This document shows positions 27,849-36,297 of a stretch of 64,000 nt of DNA, in pieces. Positions within the stretch are counted from its first letter, which is position 1. The number at the start of each line of letters is the position of its first letter. The stretch spans positions 1 through 64,000 of the forward strand of contig NZ_JBGGTQ010000011.1 of the NCBI RefSeq assembly GCF_041320705.1. The letters run 5' to 3'. Both the position numbers and the translations under genes were made by a program. The notes under the pieces are model-generated. The model had not been told where the DNA came from, searched no databases, and worked only from the letters and a program-made list of their open reading frames with translations. The DNA comes from Kineococcus mangrovi (GTDB lineage Bacteria > Actinomycetota > Actinomycetes > Actinomycetales > Kineococcaceae).

Positions 27849-29132
27849 TCAGCGGGCGCGCACCACCCCGAGCTGCGACCCGCCGAACCCGGGGAAGATC
27901 GTCTGCAGCGACCCGGCCCCGCAGCGCTTCTGCAGCACCTCGCCGATGACGGCGCGGTAGTCCGTGGTCCCGGCCAGGTCGCCGTCGACGAGGCGGTCCG
28001 CGCCCAGGCCCGGCCACGCGCCGTGCACCCGGCCGCCCACGACCCCGCCCCCGAGCAGCAGGACCGCGTTGCCGTGGCCGTGGTCCAGACCCCCCGAGGC
28101 GTTCTCCTCCACGCGGCGGCCGAACTCCGACAGCGTCACCAGCGTCGTCGAGCCGAACGCCGGCCCCAGGTCGGTCGCGAACGCCGCCAGCGCCGAGGAC
28201 AGCTCGGTCAGCTTGTCCCGCATCCAGCCGCCGTCGACGCGTCCCAGCCCCGCGTGCATGTCCCAGTCGCCGTAGTCCAGGGCGATGACCTGCACGGGCG
28301 CCCCGGACTTCTTCAGCAGCGCCGCCTGCGCCAGCGCGCGCCCGAGGTCGGAACCGGGGTAGGCGGCGCCGTTCGCCGGCCCGGCCCCCGTCCCCGGCAG
28401 CTTCGCGACGTCCTCCATCGCCCTCAGCAGGGTGTTCGCGGGAGCCGCGACCTCCGGGCGGGCACCGGTGTGCATGCGGCGCAGCGCGGCGTGCCACGTC
28501 GGGCGGTCGTCGCCGGGGCCGATGAGGCTGAACCCCTCCAGGGACGTCGTGGTCGTCTCCTGCGCCGGCCCGGCGAACGAGCGCGGCGGCTGGTTCGAGA
28601 TGCCCACCGCGTTCAGGACCGACCCCGTGCCGAGCGAGCCGATCGTCCGGTCGATCCAGCCGGTGCGCACCGAGCTGCCCGGCGCCGCCGTCTCCATCTG
28701 CTCCATGGCGGCGAAGTGCGACCGCGTCGGGTCCGACTGCCCCACGGCGTGCACGACGCCGAACGTCCCGCTCTTCCAGAACGGCACGAGGGGGGCCATC
28801 GCCGGGTGCAGCCCGAACATCTGGTCCAGGCCCAGCAGGGTCGAGCGGGGGACCGCGATGGTGGGCCGCGCCGCGTAGTAGGCGCCGTCCCCACCGGGCA
28901 CGACGGCGGACAGCCCGTCGAAGCCGCCGTGCAGGCTGAGGACGACGAGGGTCTCCCCGTTCCACCCGGGGGCGGCGAAGGACACCTGCGTCGAGACGTC
29001 GCCGACGGCGTACGTCGTGACACCGGCGGCGGCGGCCGCCAGGGCCGTGCGCAGGACGGAGCGGCGCGAGAGGAGGCGGGAGCCCTCCTCGCAGCCGCAG
29101 TGCGGGTCGTTCCGGGTGCCGGCGGTGCTCAC
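27849..29132 (-). CDS. DUF1501 family Tat-exported protein
   Basis: The protein has 427 residues. After a short head with two cysteines (PHCGCEEG) comes a twin-arginine signal SRRSVLRTALAAAAAGVTT at about 22-40. The DUF1501 core shows LVVLSLHGGFDGLSAVVPGG, the substrate-side DPTRSHFAAMEQ, YGDWDMHAGLG, LVTLSEFGRRVEENASGGLDHGHGNAVLLLGGGV and the C-terminal DYRAVIGEVLQKR. The fold is alkaline phosphatase/sulfatase-like, with His/Asp metal ligands in SLHGG and DHGHGN; no substrate is established. It is encoded eight bases after the DUF1800 gene, a pairing seen across many bacteria. GTG 29132 has GAGGAG upstream. Confidence 0.85.
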   Translation of the reverse strand: MSTAGTRNDPHCGCEEGSRLLSRRSVLRTALAAAAAGVTTYAVGDVSTQVSFAAPGWNGETLVVLSLHGGFDGLSAVVPGGDGAYYAARPTIAVPRSTLLGLDQMFGLHPAMAPLVPFWKSGTFGVVHAVGQSDPTRSHFAAMEQMETAAPGSSVRTGWIDRTIGSLGTGSVLNAVGISNQPPRSFAGPAQETTTTSLEGFSLIGPGDDRPTWHAALRRMHTGARPEVAAPANTLLRAMEDVAKLPGTGAGPANGAAYPGSDLGRALAQAALLKKSGAPVQVIALDYGDWDMHAGLGRVDGGWMRDKLTELSSALAAFATDLGPAFGSTTLVTLSEFGRRVEENASGGLDHGHGNAVLLLGGGVVGGRVHGAWPGLGADRLVDGDLAGTTDYRAVIGEVLQKRCGAGSLQTIFPGFGGSQLGVVRAR

Positions 29133-29140
29133 GGGACTCC

Positions 29141-30616
29141 TCAGCGGATCGTGAAGGACGGGGTGTCGAGGGTCAGGGCGACGAGGTAGCGCAGGTTGTC
29201 CCGCACCCACCGGTCCCCGGCCGAGCAGGGCGAGCCCTCCGACCGGCCGGCGTAGAGCAGGAGCCCGGCCTTCTCGTCGGCGGTCAGCCGGCTGCCGGTG
29301 ATCCGCACGCCCAGGGCGTCGACGAGGCCGCCGAACGTGGGGGGGATGCTCGCCAGCAGCTGCAGGGCGGGGGTGAAGCGCAGCTCCGGCGGGTACCAGC
29401 CCGCGGCGAAGTCCATGTGCCGGTTCCAGCGCGCGAGCGTCCCGCTGGGCGAGGTCCACGCGGCGGCGACGTCGGGGTAGCCGTTGGGGGCGGGCCACGC
29501 CATCGGCGCGTGCCCCTGGTCCAGCACGTGCCAGTAGATCTTGGTGATCCCGCCGACGCCGCCGGTCTCCATGCCGGTGCCCAGCGTGCGCAGCGTCGCG
29601 ACGTAGTCCTCCTGCGGGGTGCGGACCTTCTGCCCCGCCGAGGCCCAGAAGTGGGGGGAGTCGAACATTGTCCGCAGGACCGGGACGACCTGACCGCCCG
29701 TCTGGACCCAGGTGCGGGCCATCGCGTCCAGCAGCGCGGCGGGCGGGGTGTCGGAGACGAAGCGGGTCGCGAGCTTGCCGCACAGGCGGCGGGCCGTGAC
29801 GGGGTGGACGGCCAGCCAGCGCAGGTAGGCGTCGATCCACCCGTCGCCGTCGGCGGCCGAGTGCGGCGGGACGGTGAAGCCGTAGACCGTCCGGCCGCCG
29901 CCGTCGTGCCGGCCCGCCTCGTAGACGCCCCCGCCGTCGCGACCGACGGTCAGGCCCGTCAGCAGCCGCGCGGAGCCCTTCACGTCGGCCTCGGAGTACC
30001 CGGACTCCACGCCCAGGGTGTGCAGCTCGAGCAGCTCGCGGCCGTAGTTCTCGTTGGGCCGGGCCGCGGTCGAGCTCGCGTTGTCGAGGTAGGTGAGCAT
30101 CGCGGGGTGCCGGGCCGAGGCCACGAGCATGTCGCCGAAGGTGCCGAGGGCGTGGCGGCGGACGACGTTCCGGTCGTAGTCCTGGCGGCTCGCCCAGACC
30201 TCCGAGCTCGGGTTCGTGACGTGCAGGACGTTGTTCCAGACGTCGACGACGACCTCGAACAGCTGCCGGGTGCTCCAGATCTGCCGGGCCAGCGTGAGGC
30301 GGCCCGTCTCGAACATGGCGTTCCACTCCGTCGCGGCGTAGCCGCCGGCCCACAGGTCCTGGGCCGAGCGGCCGTAGAACCGCATGCGGCCCGCGAAGGC
30401 GTCGACCGCCCCGTCGTCCAGCGCCGCGGGGTCCAGCTGCCGGTCCAGCCAGGCCGCCGTCCCGAGGCGGGCCACCTCGGCGAGGGAGTCCGGGGTCGGC
30501 CCCCACGTCGCCCGCCGCAGCAGGTGCAGCTGGTCGGCCGGGGCCTCGTGCGCGAACGGGGCGGGCGCCGCCCGCCGGCGGCCGCGGGGGATGAGGGGCG
30601 AGGTGGGCACGGCCAC
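29141..30616 (-). CDS. DUF1800 family protein
   Basis: The protein has 491 residues and is mostly helical. DUF1800 (PF08811) signatures are HLLRRATWGPTPDSLAEVARLG at the start, VDVWNNVLHV, the DNASSTAARPNENYGRELLELHTLGV block with its NENYxRELxELHTLG motif, and QEDYVATLRTLG near the C-terminus. The function is unknown; the gene is usually paired with DUF1501, as here, and a joint role in processing an exported polymer or protein has been suggested only from co-occurrence. No signal peptide is visible. GTG 30616 is the start that precedes the conserved region most closely; GTG 30610 is also possible. Confidence 0.82.
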   Translation of the reverse strand: MAVPTSPLIPRGRRRAAPAPFAHEAPADQLHLLRRATWGPTPDSLAEVARLGTAAWLDRQLDPAALDDGAVDAFAGRMRFYGRSAQDLWAGGYAATEWNAMFETGRLTLARQIWSTRQLFEVVVDVWNNVLHVTNPSSEVWASRQDYDRNVVRRHALGTFGDMLVASARHPAMLTYLDNASSTAARPNENYGRELLELHTLGVESGYSEADVKGSARLLTGLTVGRDGGGVYEAGRHDGGGRTVYGFTVPPHSAADGDGWIDAYLRWLAVHPVTARRLCGKLATRFVSDTPPAALLDAMARTWVQTGGQVVPVLRTMFDSPHFWASAGQKVRTPQEDYVATLRTLGTGMETGGVGGITKIYWHVLDQGHAPMAWPAPNGYPDVAAAWTSPSGTLARWNRHMDFAAGWYPPELRFTPALQLLASIPPTFGGLVDALGVRITGSRLTADEKAGLLLYAGRSEGSPCSAGDRWVRDNLRYLVALTLDTPSFTIR

Positions 30617-30692
30617 TTCTCGGCAGACGATCTCCGCGGCTTGAGCCGGACGGGTGGGGCCGGCGACCGCGCCCGGCGCTGCGCGCCGTCCA

Positions 30693-30722
30693 CGCAGCTC
30701 CCGCCGGTCGCGCAGCTCCCGC
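30693..30722. repeat. 12-base direct repeat CGCAGCTCCCGC, spacing 18
   Basis: Copies are at 30693-30704 and 30711-30722, in the divergent region between the DUF1800 gene and the acyltransferase gene. They are a candidate operator pair, placed upstream of the CATGCT box at 30732. Confidence 0.4.
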
Positions 30723-30731
30723 GGGGGCGGT

Positions 30732-30737
30732 CATGCT
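30732..30737 (+). promoter_or_regulatory. Putative leaderless -10 box (CATGCT)
   Basis: The box ends eight bases before GTG 30746 of the acyltransferase gene; no ribosome binding site follows. It has the same sequence and a similar spacing to the box at 4424. Confidence 0.4.
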
Positions 30738-30745
30738 CGGGGACC

Positions 30746-31915
30746 GTGACCCGGACCACCCGCCAGATGCCGCCGACCGCGCCGACGACCGGGTCGGCCC
30801 GACCCGTCGGCGGCGGCGGCGGAGCCGGGCGGGGCGAGCGGCTCCGGGCGCTGGACGCGCTGCGGCTGCTCGCCGCCCTGGCCGTGCTGGCCTTCCACTT
30901 CACCGCCCGCGACCACACCCGCTGGGGTGCGCTGACCGGCGACGTGTTCCCGCACCTGTCCGCGGTCACCGCCTACGGCTACGCCGGGGTGCACCTGTTC
31001 TTCGTCGTCAGCGGTGTCGTCATCACGGCCTCGGCCGGGGGTCGCGGCCTGGCCGCCTTCGTGGCCTCCCGGGTCAGCCGGCTCTACCCCGCCTACTGGG
31101 CCGCGGTCCTCCTGACCGCCACCCTGCGCTGGGCCTGGCCGGGGTTCGGCGACCGCACCCCCGCCCAGGTCGCGGTGAACCTGACGATGTTCCAGGACCT
31201 GTTCGGGGTGCCCCGGGTCGACGGCGTCTACTGGACGCTGTGGGTGGAGATGCAGTTCTACCTGCTCGTGGCGGTCCTGCTGCTGGTGGGCTGGAGCCGC
31301 CGGCGACTGCTGGTGGCGGCGACGTGGGTCCCGGCGCTGTGCACCGCGGTCGTGCTGGCCGTCCCGCGGGCCGCGGGGGTGGTGACGCTGCTCGGGTACG
31401 CCCCGCTGTTCGCGGCGGGGATCGTGCTGCACGTCCTGCACCGCGACGGGCCCACGGTCCGGCGCTGGCTGCTGCTGGCCCTGACGACGGCCCAGGCCGC
31501 GCTCCTGGCCGCCTTCGCGCAGGCCCCCGCGGTGGGGGACCTCGTCAGCCGGACGCCGGTCTCGCCCGTGGTCCTCGCCGCGGTGGTGACCGGGTGCGTG
31601 GGGCTCGTGGCGGTCACGGTGCTCGTGCCGCGGGTGCGGGCGGTGGACCGGCGGTGGCTGACCGCCGCCGGGGCGCTGACGTACCCGCTGTACCTGACGC
31701 ACGAGTACGTCGGGTGGGCCCTCATCGAGGTCCTCGCCCCGCACACCGGCCGCTGGGTCACCCTGGCCCTCGCCGTCACCGGGTGCCTGGTCCTGGCCCG
31801 GGCCGTCCACCGCCTCGTCGAACGCCCGCTGCAGCGTCCGCTCCGGTCGTGGCTGCTGGCCCGGCTGACCCGGGCCGCCCCGGAGCACCGGCGGCCACCG
31901 GGCTCAGCGGGGTGA
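30746..31915 (+). CDS. Acyltransferase 3 family membrane protein
   Basis: The protein has 389 residues and about ten helices. The family motifs are RLRALDALRLLAALAVLAFHF (helix 1 with R and catalytic-type H), GYAGVHLFFVVSGVVITAS, RVSRLYPAYWAAVLL and WTLWVEMQFYLLVAVLLL. The C-terminal helix ends VERPLQRPLRSWL. It would O-acylate a sugar or lipid on the envelope. It stands alone between divergent DUF1800 and convergent GH15-like genes; its last 12 bases overlap the 3' end of the latter. The first 33 residues are low-complexity and contain an alternative ATG. Confidence 0.82.
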   Translation: MTRTTRQMPPTAPTTGSARPVGGGGGAGRGERLRALDALRLLAALAVLAFHFTARDHTRWGALTGDVFPHLSAVTAYGYAGVHLFFVVSGVVITASAGGRGLAAFVASRVSRLYPAYWAAVLLTATLRWAWPGFGDRTPAQVAVNLTMFQDLFGVPRVDGVYWTLWVEMQFYLLVAVLLLVGWSRRRLLVAATWVPALCTAVVLAVPRAAGVVTLLGYAPLFAAGIVLHVLHRDGPTVRRWLLLALTTAQAALLAAFAQAPAVGDLVSRTPVSPVVLAAVVTGCVGLVAVTVLVPRVRAVDRRWLTAAGALTYPLYLTHEYVGWALIEVLAPHTGRWVTLALAVTGCLVLARAVHRLVERPLQRPLRSWLLARLTRAAPEHRRPPGSAG

Positions 31916-33277
31916 ACCGGACGGTCCCCACCGGTCGTCGAGGTGGTCCAGCGCCAGCAGGACGTTCGCCGCGCTCCACCCCAGGGGTGCCGGCCCCGCC
32001 GGCGACCCGTCCGGCAGGACCTTCTCGGAGATGCTGCCCCCGGCCGCGCGGTGCGCGTCCAGCCACGACAGCCAGTGCTGCGCCCGCGCGTGCCGGCCGC
32101 AGGCCGCGGCGGTGGACGCGACCAGGGAGACCTCCGGGGTCCAGGAGATCCCGTCGTCCTTCCACCCCACGCCCGGGGCGAGCCCGCCGGCGGGCCGGGC
32201 CGCGTCGCGCTGGTAGGTCCTCCAGGCCGCCAGCACCCCGGGGCGGGCGGCCGTGGTGAACGGCGGCAGCAGGAAGCACGTCGACGCGCACGGCCCCGTC
32301 CCGTCGCCGTCCCCGTCGGACTCGGCGTAGCGCTGGTACCCGCTGGGGGCGAACGCCGCGTGCACGACGTCCTCCTGCCGGGCCGCGGCGCGGTGCAGCC
32401 CGCGGGCCGCCGCGGCCATCCCCAGGTGGTCGTGCACCAGGGCCGCGTGCCGCAGGCCGAGCAGGATGACCGCGGCGGTGCCCAGCGTGAGCCGGCGCTC
32501 CCGGCGTTCCCAGTAGTCCGAGGACGGCGACGGCAGCCGGGCGCCGTTCTCCGTCTGGCGCAGCAGGTAGACGCTGGTGCGTCGCAGCAGCGGTGACAGC
32601 GGAGCGGGGGTCAGGCCCGGGTCGTCGAGGTCGGCGGGGCGCTGGAAGGGGCTGCCGGGCGCCGTGAGCACCTCCGCCACCGCCCACGCCGCCCACCCGG
32701 CACCGTCGGCCTGCGCGTGCCGGGAGTCCGGGGCCCGCCCCGTGCTGTCGTACCGGGCCTCGAACCCGCCGTCGTCGCTGCGGTCCTGGACCGCGCGCAG
32801 CCACGCCAGGATCGAGACGGCCTCCCGCAGGTGCCCGGTGCGCGCGAACGCCGCCGCGGCGAACGCCCCGTCCCGGGGCCAGGAGTAGCGCCAGGCCCCC
32901 GCGGGACCGGCGATGAACGTCTCGGGGAACTCCCCGGACCCGTTGCGCTGCAGCAGGCGCCGCAGGTCGACCAGGGCCTGGCGGGACATCGCCTCGAACG
33001 CGCCGCCGACGCCGGGGACGCGACCGGCGGCCACCCACGCCCGCTCCTGGTCGGCGACGGCGGACCAGTCGGGATCACCGGGCCACCCCCGCAGGCCGGG
33101 CAACGCCCCGGCGTCCGAGCGGGGCCACCACAGCGCCGCCGCCCCCGCGGCGAGCGCGCCCGCCGCGGTGCCGGCGAGGAGCGCGCGGCGGTCCGGGTGC
33201 CGCCGGGTGCCCCCACGGGCCGCCGCCGACGCAGGCTGCAGCGACGGCGCGACGTCGTCGGGGAGCCTGGAGCGCAC
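31904..33277 (-). CDS. GH15-like glucoamylase-fold protein, probably exported
   Basis: The protein has about 457 residues. A twin-arginine-like segment (DRRALLAGTAAGALAAGAAALWW near 28-50) suggests export or anchoring. The remainder resembles the (alpha/alpha)6 barrel of GH15: WRYSWPRDGAFAAAAFARTGH corresponds to the family's Y-C-W-x-RDA block, and the C-terminal ISEKVLPDGSPAGPAPLGWSAANVLLAL to the E-x-PLGWS-A block with a candidate catalytic base (SEKV). Glucan trimming or hydrolysis of another alpha-linked polymer is the best guess; the substrate is unknown. GTG 33277 has GGGGAG nine bases upstream; frames further upstream are open but unlike a signal peptide. Confidence 0.65.
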   Translation of the reverse strand: MRSRLPDDVAPSLQPASAAARGGTRRHPDRRALLAGTAAGALAAGAAALWWPRSDAGALPGLRGWPGDPDWSAVADQERAWVAAGRVPGVGGAFEAMSRQALVDLRRLLQRNGSGEFPETFIAGPAGAWRYSWPRDGAFAAAAFARTGHLREAVSILAWLRAVQDRSDDGGFEARYDSTGRAPDSRHAQADGAGWAAWAVAEVLTAPGSPFQRPADLDDPGLTPAPLSPLLRRTSVYLLRQTENGARLPSPSSDYWERRERRLTLGTAAVILLGLRHAALVHDHLGMAAAARGLHRAAARQEDVVHAAFAPSGYQRYAESDGDGDGTGPCASTCFLLPPFTTAARPGVLAAWRTYQRDAARPAGGLAPGVGWKDDGISWTPEVSLVASTAAACGRHARAQHWLSWLDAHRAAGGSISEKVLPDGSPAGPAPLGWSAANVLLALDHLDDRWGPSGSPR

Positions 33278-33403
33278 CGCGACAGTCTCCCCCAGGAGCC
33301 GGGCGTGACGTTCCCGCACCCCCGGAAGCGTTGGAGCCGTCGGGACGCACGACACCACCTCGGCGTGGCCGGCAACGTGACGGTGGACTGACGGTGGCGA
33401 CGG

Positions 33404-34588
33404 TCAGGACTCCGGCTGACGCCGGATGTACTCGTCCATGTGCGGGACGGTGAACTGCAGCAGACCGCGGTCGGGTGCGTAGATGAGTCCCTTCTTGATG
33501 AGCCCGTCACGCGTGACGCTGAGGTCGCTGGGCTTCCTCTTGCCGAGCCTGGTCACGAGGTCGGCGATCTGGCTCCGGCCGGCGTCTTCGGCCATGGCTC
33601 GCATGAGCGTCTTCTGCGCCGGTGTCGCCCGGTTCCAGCGGGAGTGGAACAGGCTGTCGTCCAGCACCGCGGTGGCCTCGGCGATCGCCACCTCCGCGTC
33701 CCGGAGATTGATCACATCGGGACCGGTGGCCAGTCGCCACGCCTGGTCGCCGAAGACCTGGACGAAGTAGGGGTAGCCGCCGGAGACCTCCACGAGCCGA
33801 TCGAGGGCGGCCCGTTCGTACCGGACGCCTTCTTCCGCGGCGGGGTCCGCGAAGGCCGCCCTGGCGTCGGTCGTGGACAGGGCACCGACCTGCACGAAGT
33901 GGAACCGCTCGGCGTAGGAGCGCACCTCGGCGAGTCGTGCCGGCACGTTGGGCAGACCCGCGCCGTAGAGGTGGAACGGCCAGTCGTTCTGCGCGGCACG
34001 GTGCTGCACGGAGATGAGGGCGCTCAGCGTCGCGGGGTCGAGGTCCTGGATCTCGTCGACGAAGACCCCGAAGCCGGTTCCGCTCTCCCGCAGGGCGGGT
34101 ACGACGTCGTGCACCAGTTCCTCGAGGTCCAGCTCGGGGTCCCCGGTGTCGCCGCGGCCGCGGCTGGGGTCCACATCCAGGCTCAGTTCGACCCCCGATG
34201 CGCCTGCTGCGACCGAGAACGAGCTGAGGGTCTCGAGAGCGCGCCTCCAGGACTCGCTGAGCGACGACCGCCGGCCAGCGGTCCTGCGGGCTGCCGCGAC
34301 GAGACCCCGGGCGAGGCGCTGCTTCGTGCGGTGCTGCTCCGCCGCCTCCTGCTTGCCCTCGATCTCGACCGTCAGCCAGCCGGCCGACTCGGCCTGAGCG
34401 TGCAGGGCCTTCAGCAGCACCGTCTTCCCGACCCCGCGGAGACCGTGGAAGATCGGAGCGGTGGCGGAGCGGCCGCGAGCGGTCCGGTCGACGACGACCT
34501 GCCCGGCGGTGAGTTCGGAGTCTCGACCGACCAGAGCGGGGGGACGCTTGCCGGCGCCGGGGGTGTAGGGGTTGAACCTCTGGTCCAT
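33404..34588 (-). CDS. AAA ATPase with C-terminal winged helix (ORC/MalT-like, STAND-type)
   Basis: The protein has 394 residues. Walker A GLRGVGKT is at 49-56, Walker B GVFVDEIQDLD at about 172-182, sensor region FHLYGAGLPNVPARL near 206, then VEVSGGYPYFVQVFGDQAW and a C-terminal winged-helix region (IADLVTRLGKRKPSDLSVTR, GLLQFTVPHMDEYIRRQ). The layout matches AAA_16/archaeal-ATPase relatives of ORC1, found on mobile or accessory DNA and of largely unknown function. The gene uses more A/T-ending codons than its neighbours and has its own AT-rich palindromic promoter, both unlike the rest of the window, so transfer is likely. The role is not known. Confidence 0.75.
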   Translation of the reverse strand: MDQRFNPYTPGAGKRPPALVGRDSELTAGQVVVDRTARGRSATAPIFHGLRGVGKTVLLKALHAQAESAGWLTVEIEGKQEAAEQHRTKQRLARGLVAAARRTAGRRSSLSESWRRALETLSSFSVAAGASGVELSLDVDPSRGRGDTGDPELDLEELVHDVVPALRESGTGFGVFVDEIQDLDPATLSALISVQHRAAQNDWPFHLYGAGLPNVPARLAEVRSYAERFHFVQVGALSTTDARAAFADPAAEEGVRYERAALDRLVEVSGGYPYFVQVFGDQAWRLATGPDVINLRDAEVAIAEATAVLDDSLFHSRWNRATPAQKTLMRAMAEDAGRSQIADLVTRLGKRKPSDLSVTRDGLIKKGLIYAPDRGLLQFTVPHMDEYIRRQPES

Positions 34589-34606
34589 GCGCCCACCTCT
34601 CTCACG

Positions 34607-34631
34607 TCGTATAACAAGATTTATTATACGA
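34607..34631 (-). promoter_or_regulatory. AT-rich palindromic promoter/operator of the ATPase gene
   Basis: TCGTATAA at 34607-34614 and TTATACGA at 34624-34631 form a perfect eight-base inverted repeat around nine bases. Read on the minus strand, a consensus TATAAT spans 34628-34623, about 35 bases before the ATG at 34588; no clear -35 was found. A palindrome over the -10 is typical of autorepression. It is by far the most AT-rich spot in the window. Confidence 0.65.
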
Positions 34632-34667
34632 GGTCAGAGAGCTTGACGCACGACTCCGTGGGCGGGC

Positions 34668-36212
34668 TCAGCCCGCGCCGCGCGCCCCCGGGTCCAGCAC
34701 GTACAGCTTGACGCTGAACGCGCGCTTCTCCTCGGTCGAGACGAGCTGGTAGTCCTCGTCGAGCAGGCGTTTCAGCTCGCGGTCCTCCGGCGTCTTCGTG
34801 ACGACCTGCCCGACACCGCCGATGACCCAGATCCGGCCCACGCCCGCCACGTGCCTCCACAGCTGCGGCGCCTCGACGGTCGTGCCGACCAGGGTGGAGG
34901 ACTCCGTCGCCGTCCGCTCCAGCGCGATGTCGTCGAGCCGGGCGAAGTCCTCGGGGTACAGCTGCGTGAGGACGCGGTAGCGGTACTCCCCGTCGGGCAG
35001 GAACAGCAGCCCGTCCCCGGGGCGGGCGTGCGCGGCGACGTAGGCCGCCGTGCCCCGCAGGTCCTCGGCGTGCCCGATGGTGGGGGAGCGGAAGACGAAC
35101 TGCATGTGCAGCCCGGTCACGGTCATCACCGCGACCAGGAGCCCGGCCAGGCCGGCCAGCAGGCGGGGGCGCAGCCGCACGGTGACGACGGCCGCGAGCG
35201 CCAGGCACGTGCCGGGGGCGACGAAGACGAGGTAGCGGGTCGTCCAGAACGGGGTGACCTGCGAGATCGCCCACAGCAGCGGCCAGGGCAGGACGCCCCA
35301 CAGCAGCCCCACGAGGACGAGCCGGCGGGCCCGGCCCCGCCACACCGCCGCGGCGACGGCGAGCGCCGCGGCGGCGACCGCGACCGGCGAGGAGCCGAGG
35401 GCGAACAGGACGTGGCTGCCGAGCTCGGCGAGCGCGGGGCGCCGCAGGAAGGCGACCTGCCCGCTCTGGGCGTCCTGGGCCAGCAGCAGCGGGACGGAGA
35501 CGAGCAGCCCGGCCAGGGCGGCCGCGGCCGCGCGGGCGCAGGTGCGGCGGCCGGCGGCGAGCGCCCACCCGGCCTGGGCGAGCAGGACCAGCGCGGCCAC
35601 GGTGTTGAGGGCGATGAGCACCGGCACGGACAGCGCGTACGCGACCCACCAGCGACGGGTGGCGCGCGCCGAACCGGCCCGGACGAGGAGGTAGGTGCCG
35701 AGCGTGGCGACCAGCGTGGCCAGCGCGTAGGGCCGGGCTTCCTGCGCGTACCGGCTGACGAACGGCATCGACACGAACAGCGCGGCCGCGGTGGTCCCGG
35801 CGAGCCGGGCGGTGCCCGGTCCGACGGCCCCCGCCGCCAGCCGGCGCCCCAGGCCGTAGAGCACCGGGGCGGTGAGGGCGGCCGCGACGACGGAGATCGA
35901 GCGGGCCTGGACGACGTCGACGCCGGACCCGAACAGGGCGTGGGTCAGGAAGTAGAAGGGCGCGTGGACGAGGTCGACCGTCTGCACGAGCGCCCAGATC
36001 TGCTCGGGCGTGCGGGAGGCGACGGCGATCGTGACGGCCTCGTCCCGCCACGGGCTCGGGGTGCCGAGCCGCCAGGAGAACACCACCGCCGCCGCGACCG
36101 TCGCCACGACGCCGACGAGGAGGTCGGCCCGCCCCCGCGCGGGACGCAGGGGCGCCGGGGCGGGGCCCCTGTCCCGGCCGGGACGGCGACGCGCCGCCGG
36201 GACCTCACCCAC
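34668..36212 (-). CDS. GT39-like GT-C membrane glycosyltransferase
   Basis: The protein has 514 residues and about eleven helices, with a basic N-terminal tail. The first extracytoplasmic loop has PSPWRDEAVTIAVASR, whose Asp-Glu pair sits where PMT/ArnT-type enzymes have their catalytic acid. SRYAQEARPYALATL is the second conserved loop of this group, and VTPFWTTRYLVFVAPG comes late in the membrane part. A soluble C-terminal domain of about 130 residues follows. Donor is probably a polyprenyl-phosphate sugar; the acceptor (wall glycan or protein) cannot be told. GTG 36212 is chosen; the frame is open further upstream without a good start. Confidence 0.75.
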   Translation of the reverse strand: MGEVPAARRRPGRDRGPAPAPLRPARGRADLLVGVVATVAAAVVFSWRLGTPSPWRDEAVTIAVASRTPEQIWALVQTVDLVHAPFYFLTHALFGSGVDVVQARSISVVAAALTAPVLYGLGRRLAAGAVGPGTARLAGTTAAALFVSMPFVSRYAQEARPYALATLVATLGTYLLVRAGSARATRRWWVAYALSVPVLIALNTVAALVLLAQAGWALAAGRRTCARAAAAALAGLLVSVPLLLAQDAQSGQVAFLRRPALAELGSHVLFALGSSPVAVAAAALAVAAAVWRGRARRLVLVGLLWGVLPWPLLWAISQVTPFWTTRYLVFVAPGTCLALAAVVTVRLRPRLLAGLAGLLVAVMTVTGLHMQFVFRSPTIGHAEDLRGTAAYVAAHARPGDGLLFLPDGEYRYRVLTQLYPEDFARLDDIALERTATESSTLVGTTVEAPQLWRHVAGVGRIWVIGGVGQVVTKTPEDRELKRLLDEDYQLVSTEEKRAFSVKLYVLDPGARGAG

Positions 36213-36297
36213 GGCCGTGGCCGGGGCGTCGGGGCGGGTGTGCGTGCTCGACAGGGGGACCTCTCAGTTCAGCTGGGCGGTGCGGGCCGGGCGCCGG

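Larger units (their letters stand above)
33344..34654. repeat. 10-base direct repeat GACGCACGAC bracketing the ATPase gene
   Basis: Copies at 33344-33353 and 34645-34654 flank the AAA ATPase gene and its promoter. A match of this size between two stretches of about 100 bases is expected by chance in a few per cent of cases in such GC-rich DNA, so it is suggestive of an insertion footprint but not strong. Confidence 0.35.

Noticed and set aside
27417-29189. 590-codon plus-strand frame across the 27.4-27.8 kb gap
   Set aside because: It runs antisense through DUF1501 and has no recognisable domain; codon bias fits the minus-strand gene.
33404-34588. ATPase gene as part of a prophage or integrative element
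   Set aside because: No integrase, capsid, replication or tRNA gene lies near; only a single-gene insertion can be argued.
34624-36051. 475-codon minus-strand frame next to the GT39-like gene
   Set aside because: Arg/Gly-rich out-of-frame shadow of the GT39-like gene, which has clear membrane helices in its own frame.
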